Origin: Vibrio ostreicida
GTDB taxonomy: Bacteria; Pseudomonadota; Gammaproteobacteria; Enterobacterales; Vibrionaceae
NCBI RefSeq assembly: GCF_013074385.2
Contig: NZ_JABEYA020000017.1
Coordinates: forward strand, 1-64,000
DNA: 64,000 nucleotides
Direction: 5' to 3'
Shown in pieces: positions 59,146 through 64,000 of the stretch. A model generated the notes under the pieces. The model did no database searches and had not been told where the DNA came from. It worked only from the letters and a program-made list of their open reading frames with translations. How positions within the stretch are numbered: the stretch's first letter is position 1; every line of letters begins with the position of its first letter. The position numbers and the translations under genes were made by a program.

Positions 59146-60738
59146 ATCATAAGTACTAATAATATCACGCAGCAGTTTGGTGCTAAGCCGCTGTTTGAAA
59201 ATATTTCTGTGAAATTCGGTGAAGGCAATCGCTATGGCCTGATCGGTGCGAACGGCTGTGGAAAGTCGACGTTCATGAAAATCCTCAGTGGTGAACTGGA
59301 TCCCTCTGGTGGTAATGTCAGTTACGATCCCAATGAGCGTGTTGCTAAGCTGAATCAGGATCAGTTCGCTTATGAAGAGTTCACTGTCATTGATACTGTG
59401 ATCATGGGCTATAAAGAACTTTGGCAAGTAAAAAAGGAACGTGATCGTATCTATGCCCTGCCTGAGATGAGTGAAGAGGACGGCATGCTCGTCGCGGACC
59501 TTGAAGTTCAGTTTGCAGAAATGGACGGTTATACGGCGGATGCCAAAGCGGGAGAGCTGTTGCTGGCAGTCGGTATTCCCGAAGAGCAGCATTATGGACT
59601 GATGAGCCAAGTCGCTCCAGGCTGGAAGCTACGAGTACTCTTGGCTCAGGTGCTGTTTGCTGACCCACATATTATGTTGCTTGATGAGCCGACCAACAAC
59701 CTAGATATGGACACCATTCGCTGGTTGGAAGAAACGTTAAACCAGCGCAATTGCACCATGATCATCATTTCACACGATCGTCACTTTCTCAATTCAGTGT
59801 GTACTCACATGGCGGATTTGGATTATGGCGAGCTGCGAGTCTACCCAGGCAACTACGATGAATACATGATGGCGGCTACGCAGGTTAGAGAGCGCCTGTT
59901 GTCTGATAACGCGAAGAAAAAAGCGCAAATCGCTGAGTTGCAAACCTTCGTTGCCAGATTCTCGGCCAATGCCTCTAAGGCGAAACAGGCGACATCCCGC
60001 GCCAAGCAAATGGATAAGATTCAGCTTGAGGAAGTCAAAGCCTCTAGTCGTCAAAATCCGTTTATTCGTTTTGAACAATCCAAAGAACTATTCCGCAACG
60101 CGTTGATTGTTGAAAACCTTTCGCAAGGCTATGACCATGACCTTTTCAGTGACTTTAATGCGATCTTTGAAGTGGGAGAGCGAGTTGCCATTATTGGTGA
60201 GAACGGCGTGGGTAAAACAACCTTGTTGAATACCTTGGCTGGTGGGAAAGCTCCGCGCGGTGGTACTTTTAAATGGTCGGAAAATGCCAATATTGGGTAT
60301 TATGCTCAGGATCATGCCAATGACTTTGCCGAAGATTTAAACCTGACTGATTGGATGGGGCAATGGCGTCAAGAAGGGGACGATGAGCAGGTCGTTCGTG
60401 GTTTTCTTGGCCGGATGTTGTTTTCTCAAGATGATATCAAGAAGTCCGTGAAAGTCCTTTCTGGCGGAGAACAGGGCCGTATGTTGCTTGGTAAGTTGAT
60501 GATGCACAAACCAAACATGCTACTTATGGATGAACCAACAAACCACATGGATATGGAATCAATAGAATCCCTTAATACGGCATTAGAGCAGTATAAAGGA
60601 ACGCTATTCTTCGTTTCTCATGACCGAATCTTTGTTGATTCACTGGCGACTCGTATCATCGAAATCAAAGATGGTCGTCTGACGGATTTTAAAGGGACGT
60701 ACGCAGAGTTCCTTAAACACCGCGGTGTACAAGGTTAA
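59146..60738 (+). CDS. ABC-F family ATPase (YbiT-like)
   Basis: A 530-residue soluble protein with two ABC domains and no membrane part. The first Walker A is GANGCGKST and the second GENGVGKTT; signature-like motifs are APGWKLRVLLAQ and LSGGEQGRM; both Walker B are LLDEPTNNLDMD/LMDEPTNHMDME. The linker (about 240-290) is rich in Lys/Arg. This is the YbiT group of ABC-F translation factors, which act at the ribosome. Start: homologs begin at the residues ISTNN, and here no ATG, GTG or TTG exists between the in-frame stop at 59131 and 59209. ATC at 59146, 9 bases after an AGGGGG, fits best; the GTG at 59209 would delete the first strands of the fold. Confidence 0.88.
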   Translation: MISTNNITQQFGAKPLFENISVKFGEGNRYGLIGANGCGKSTFMKILSGELDPSGGNVSYDPNERVAKLNQDQFAYEEFTVIDTVIMGYKELWQVKKERDRIYALPEMSEEDGMLVADLEVQFAEMDGYTADAKAGELLLAVGIPEEQHYGLMSQVAPGWKLRVLLAQVLFADPHIMLLDEPTNNLDMDTIRWLEETLNQRNCTMIIISHDRHFLNSVCTHMADLDYGELRVYPGNYDEYMMAATQVRERLLSDNAKKKAQIAELQTFVARFSANASKAKQATSRAKQMDKIQLEEVKASSRQNPFIRFEQSKELFRNALIVENLSQGYDHDLFSDFNAIFEVGERVAIIGENGVGKTTLLNTLAGGKAPRGGTFKWSENANIGYYAQDHANDFAEDLNLTDWMGQWRQEGDDEQVVRGFLGRMLFSQDDIKKSVKVLSGGEQGRMLLGKLMMHKPNMLLMDEPTNHMDMESIESLNTALEQYKGTLFFVSHDRIFVDSLATRIIEIKDGRLTDFKGTYAEFLKHRGVQG

Positions 60739-60745
60739 GTGAACT

Positions 60746-60775
60746 AAGGGGCCTCATATGTGGCCCTTTTTATTT
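60746..60775 (+). terminator. Rho-independent terminator after the ABC-F gene
   Basis: AAGGGGCC and GGCCCTTT pair (with one G-T) around TCATATGT and run into TTTTTATTT. Confidence 0.85.
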
Positions 60776-60975
60776 GTTGTAGAGAAGAAGAGATGAGGCA
60801 ATCGATGAGAAGTGCAGGTTAGTAAAGGAGGCGATCTCGCTGGCCTTCAATGACTCAACTTCGGCTTTGCCTTGTGCCGCAAAGGGTAAGAAATATCACC
60901 TTCATCAATGCTATTCAACTATATTGATGGGGTCGGTCTATATAATTATAACGTGCGGGCTAGGTGGAGCATAAT

Positions 60976-62457
60976 ATGAGTGAGTTTTTTATCGTAGGTC
61001 TTGATCTCTTGTCTGGTTTCTTTATCAGTGTTGTTGGCATTGGCGCAATCAGTATCGTCTACATGTATATTGCAGATAAAAAGCAGCATAAACATGCCAT
61101 TCGTCATAATTATCCTGTCATTGGTCGATTTCGTTATTTGTTTGAGAAACAGGGCGAGTTTTTTCGTCAGTATTTTTTTGCCATGGACCGGGAAGAAATG
61201 CCCTTTAATCGAGCAGAGCGAAGCTGGGTTTATAAAGCCGCCAAGAACGTGGACAGAACGATCGCATTTGGCTCGACGCGTAGCCTCGACGCCACGGGTA
61301 CGATTATGTTTATGAACTGTGCATTTCCTACTCTTGAAGAGGATGCATTGGCGCCCTCACCCATAAAGATAGGGGAAGGAACACGTACCCCCTATACGAC
61401 GTCGTCGTTGTTTAATATTTCTGGAATGAGCTTTGGTGCTTTGTCTCAGCCTGCGATACGCGCATTATCGAAAGGTGCGCAAAAAGCGGGTTGCTGGCTG
61501 AATACCGGTGAAGGTGGGCTTAGTGACTATCACTTAGAGGGCAATTGCGACCTTGTTTTCCAGATAGGCACAGCAAAGTACGGTGTCCGTGACGAAAGCG
61601 GTCAATTATGTGATGAAAAATTGAAAGCCGTTGCTGCCCATACCAATGTGCGCATGTTCGAAATTAAAATCAGTCAGGGGGCAAAACCCGGAAAAGGAGG
61701 AATGCTACCTGGATGTAAAGTTACGGCTGAAATTGCCCAAATTCGAGGTATTACTCAAGGGGAAGACTCGATCAGTCCAAATGGGCATACGGATATTAGA
61801 AACGTTGGCGAATTGCTTGATATGATACACCGTATTCGTCAGGTCACAGGAAAGCCTGTGGGCTTTAAGAGTGTGATTGGGTCAATGGTTTGGTTTGACC
61901 AACTTCTGGATGAAATCGAACAACGAGGTCACGACAGTGCGCCGGATTTTATCACGATTGACAGCGCGGATGGCGGTACTGGCGCGGCACCTCAGCCCTT
62001 AATGGATTATGTGGGCCTTCCGCTGAAAGAAAGCTTACCCATTGTTGTTAATCGTCTGAAAAAAAAGGGGTTAATGCCCCGTATTAAGGTGATTGCATCT
62101 GGAAAGTTGATTACGCCTTCTAAGGTGGCTTGGGCGATTGCACTCGGAGCCGACTTTGTGGTCTCTGCGCGAGGCCACATGTTTGCCTTAGGCTGTATTC
62201 AGGCGCTGCAATGTAACAAAGATACCTGCCCCACGGGGATAGCCACCCACAGCTCTCGGCTCCAACAAGGTCTTGATGTCGAAGATAAAACACAGCGTGT
62301 CGCGAACTACAACAAGTATATTCACTATGGGATTGGCCTGATCGCGCATTCCTGTGGCGTGACTAATGCGCGTGAACTTGGCAGAGAACACATCAGAATT
62401 GTTAAAGAAGATGGTTTGTCAGTTGCGCTCGATCAGTTATACCAACAGCATCATTAG
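60976..62457 (+). CDS. Membrane-anchored FMN-binding glutamate synthase-like protein
   Basis: A 493-residue protein. An N-terminal membrane segment (about 8-34) is followed by a GltS-type FMN domain (PF01645): SGMSFGALS, NTGEGGLSDY, KPGKGGMLPG, SISPNGHTD, DSADGGTGAAP and SARGHMFALGC. The cysteine pattern C-x5-C-x4-C (CIQALQCNKDTC) matches the [3Fe-4S] site of glutamate synthases. It lacks the glutaminase domain, so it probably uses another electron-transfer or amination reaction. The start at 60976 has GTGGAG just upstream. A FAD-dependent oxidoreductase gene follows after 324 bases. Confidence 0.85.
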   Translation: MSEFFIVGLDLLSGFFISVVGIGAISIVYMYIADKKQHKHAIRHNYPVIGRFRYLFEKQGEFFRQYFFAMDREEMPFNRAERSWVYKAAKNVDRTIAFGSTRSLDATGTIMFMNCAFPTLEEDALAPSPIKIGEGTRTPYTTSSLFNISGMSFGALSQPAIRALSKGAQKAGCWLNTGEGGLSDYHLEGNCDLVFQIGTAKYGVRDESGQLCDEKLKAVAAHTNVRMFEIKISQGAKPGKGGMLPGCKVTAEIAQIRGITQGEDSISPNGHTDIRNVGELLDMIHRIRQVTGKPVGFKSVIGSMVWFDQLLDEIEQRGHDSAPDFITIDSADGGTGAAPQPLMDYVGLPLKESLPIVVNRLKKKGLMPRIKVIASGKLITPSKVAWAIALGADFVVSARGHMFALGCIQALQCNKDTCPTGIATHSSRLQQGLDVEDKTQRVANYNKYIHYGIGLIAHSCGVTNARELGREHIRIVKEDGLSVALDQLYQQHH

Positions 62458-62781
62458 AACGCTCGGTTGAGCCGCTTCTTTAAGAGATAAAAAATACATC
62501 AGTTTCGTCGAGTTCTGTCTTGATGACAGCGGCACGCACACAATTCTATATTTTGCGTCACTTTGATGCCCAATACCCACCACTCTTGAAATGACCTTAT
62601 CCTGCTCGTTTTTTCGTGTCACTATGTCTTTTGTAATTCAGTTGCGCTTGCTGAATGCATTCATCACTCCAATATGTACATTGTTTGATATCGATCCTGC
62701 TGCGATAATTCCGCCCACCTTGAGTTCTGGTAAACCAGTGACTTAGGAAGAATTTTAATTGACCAAATAAGGGAGTGTACC
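62458..62781. other. 324-bp gap before the oxidoreductase gene
   Basis: No gene recognised. A GGGAG ribosome-binding site (62771-62775) serves the next gene. No strong terminator follows the glutamate-synthase-like gene, so read-through is possible. Confidence 0.5.
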
Positions 62782-64000
62782 GTGTCAATTGCTGCGCAAG
62801 ATATAGAGAACAGGCAGCCTAACGTTCTATTTAGCGGGCTTGGTAACCATTGTCGTACTGCCACTCAAACTCTCCAACCTGAGTGTTGTCATGAGCTTCA
62901 AACCATTATCACTCAGGCGTTTCAACGTAAGCAGCCTGTGTATCCGATCGGCAAAGGTAATAACTGGGGGTACGGGTATAGAACGCCTCCTAGTGATGGT
63001 TGTATTTTACTTGATCTCAGTCAGATGAATCGAATCATCGGTTTTGATAACGATTTGGGAGTGATAGAGATTGAGCCGGGCGTCACTCAGGGGCAGATCG
63101 CCGATTATCTGGAGAATACGCCATGGATGATTGACTGCACGGGTGCAGGACCCAATACCAGTGTGATGGGAAATGTCCTTGAACGTGGATTTGGGCATGG
63201 TTCGACAGGGAACCGCAGCCAGCATTTTATGATCAGTGAATTAATTTTGGCCCATGGTGAAATGATTCACTTAGATAGAAGTAGCAGGTACTGTGGGCGA
63301 GCGGGGTTATCTGCCAACCTTCACGAGCTTTTCACACAAAATAACCTTGCGGTGATCAGTAAAATGAAGTTTGAACTGACGCGCAAGCCTGAGAGTAGCC
63401 TGCGCTGTTTGGTGCGCCTGAAGTCTGCGGCAGACCTGCCAACTTACATTGAGACGATGCGCCTCCTTAAATTAGAGGGCACTATTGATGGATTGCCTCA
63501 TTTAGGTAACACCTACCGTATGCTAACCATGATGGAGCGCTTTAATTTTGAACGCTGGGACGGCAAAAAGGGGGCCGACCAAACCGACATCGATCAATTG
63601 TGTACTCGATATAAATTGACACCATGGTCAGGTGCGTTTGTGGTGACAGGGAGCAAAGGGATCGCTAAAGCCAAAGCCAAGCGGATTAAGGCGGCACTTC
63701 AACCGTTCGCTAAGGTCGATATTGTCAGTTTGAAGAAGCTAAAGCAACTTGACAGACTTACGAAATGGATGACGCCAACACTGGGTTTTCTTCAGGGATA
63801 TCGACGTTTTCAGAACAGCCTTAGTGAGTTTACTGAAATGATGGATATGCTTGAGGGCAACCCAAAAGATTTAGCGCTTAAGGGGTGCTACTGGCGGTAT
63901 CGAGGAACGATACCCGATAAGATGAACCCCGTCGCTGATGGCGCTGGATTTTTTTGGGTTGCTCCTACTTTGCCTATGTTAGGAGAAGAAGTCGACAAGT
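62782..64000 (+). CDS. FAD-dependent oxidoreductase, PCMH-type, truncated by window end
   Basis: At least 406 residues, with the 3' end outside the window. The FAD-binding PCMH domain (about 35-210) shows PVYPIGKGNNWGYGYR, LLDLSQMNRI, VIEIEPGVTQGQIADYL and FGHGSTGNR, as in the vanillyl-alcohol oxidase/p-cresol methylhydroxylase family. A cap-like region follows. It begins with GTG, 6 bases after GGGAG. The substrate is unknown; members oxidise phenols, sugars or hydroxy acids. The glutamate-synthase-like flavoprotein upstream may be functionally linked. Confidence 0.82.
   Translation, partial: MSIAAQDIENRQPNVLFSGLGNHCRTATQTLQPECCHELQTIITQAFQRKQPVYPIGKGNNWGYGYRTPPSDGCILLDLSQMNRIIGFDNDLGVIEIEPGVTQGQIADYLENTPWMIDCTGAGPNTSVMGNVLERGFGHGSTGNRSQHFMISELILAHGEMIHLDRSSRYCGRAGLSANLHELFTQNNLAVISKMKFELTRKPESSLRCLVRLKSAADLPTYIETMRLLKLEGTIDGLPHLGNTYRMLTMMERFNFERWDGKKGADQTDIDQLCTRYKLTPWSGAFVVTGSKGIAKAKAKRIKAALQPFAKVDIVSLKKLKQLDRLTKWMTPTLGFLQGYRRFQNSLSEFTEMMDMLEGNPKDLALKGCYWRYRGTIPDKMNPVADGAGFFWVAPTLPMLGEEVDK

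Noticed and set aside
59101..59610. 169-codon minus-strand frame over the ABC-F gene start
   Set aside because: It is antisense to conserved ABC-F codons; long open antisense frames are common in such genes.
1..64000. CRISPR array, prophage or integron attC array
   Set aside because: No regularly spaced repeats, phage structural genes or integrase/attC arrays were seen.

Overview
The window reads as chromosomal DNA of a marine gammaproteobacterium, most likely a member of the Vibrionaceae. This rests on a NorM-type MATE pump, a ToxR/ToxS-like regulator pair, a CPXCG protein, DUF3802, DUF2960 and DUF3080 family proteins, an H-NOX module and moderate GC content. The genus cannot be fixed from sequence alone. 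No CRISPR array, prophage or complete insertion sequence was seen.

Layout. 1-2.3 kb: a short HTH (transposase-like) protein, a DUF1007 periplasmic protein and a NicO/RcnA Ni/Co transporter. 2.8-5.7 kb: a minus-strand ToxR/ToxS-like pair, a long AT-rich regulatory gap and a glycerate kinase. 5.8-32.5 kb: a complete siderophore locus in three Fur-box-headed units. These are a FhuC-D-B importer; a PvdE-like exporter, MbtH and two NRPSs; and a TonB receptor, an IucB-like acetyltransferase and a PvdA-like ornithine hydroxylase. The NRPS order is C-A-T-E / C-A-T / C-A-T // C-A-T-E-TE. Modules 1, 2 and 4 carry an identical specificity code and module 3 looks serine-specific. This predicts (acyl-)hOrn-hOrn-Ser-hOrn with N-acetyl-N-hydroxyornithine, which is the amphibactin headgroup.

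33.7-45.5 kb is a signalling island. A seven-gene plus-strand operon encodes an RR-HDOD protein, CheY, a CheC-like phosphatase, a PAS histidine kinase, an RR-degenerate GGDEF-EAL protein, an RR-degenerate HD-GYP protein and an Hpt protein. It converges on a histidine kinase paired with a PhnD-like binding protein. After a 1.1-kb gap comes an H-NOX/histidine kinase pair. The set resembles the H-NOX/HnoK/HnoB/HnoD nitric-oxide network known from Shewanella.

45.6-55.7 kb is mostly housekeeping: two identical tRNA-Val(GAC) genes with a strong promoter, a periplasmic ATP-dependent DNA ligase, a DUF3080 lipoprotein, NorM, riboflavin synthase, a CPXCG protein, a fructosamine-kinase-like protein, DUF3802, a fatty acid hydroxylase, TapT, NagK and DUF2960. 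56.1-58.9 kb is an operon of a solute-binding protein, a PF03640 repeat protein, an ECF sigma factor and its anti-sigma factor. 59.1-64 kb holds an ABC-F protein that lacks any standard start codon, a membrane-anchored glutamate-synthase-like FMN protein and a truncated FAD-dependent oxidoreductase.

The points most worth a second look are the amphibactin-type assembly line, the NO/c-di-GMP signalling island with its two degenerate domains, the unexplained 43.2-43.7 kb segment, the ECF operon, and the ABC-F start codon.
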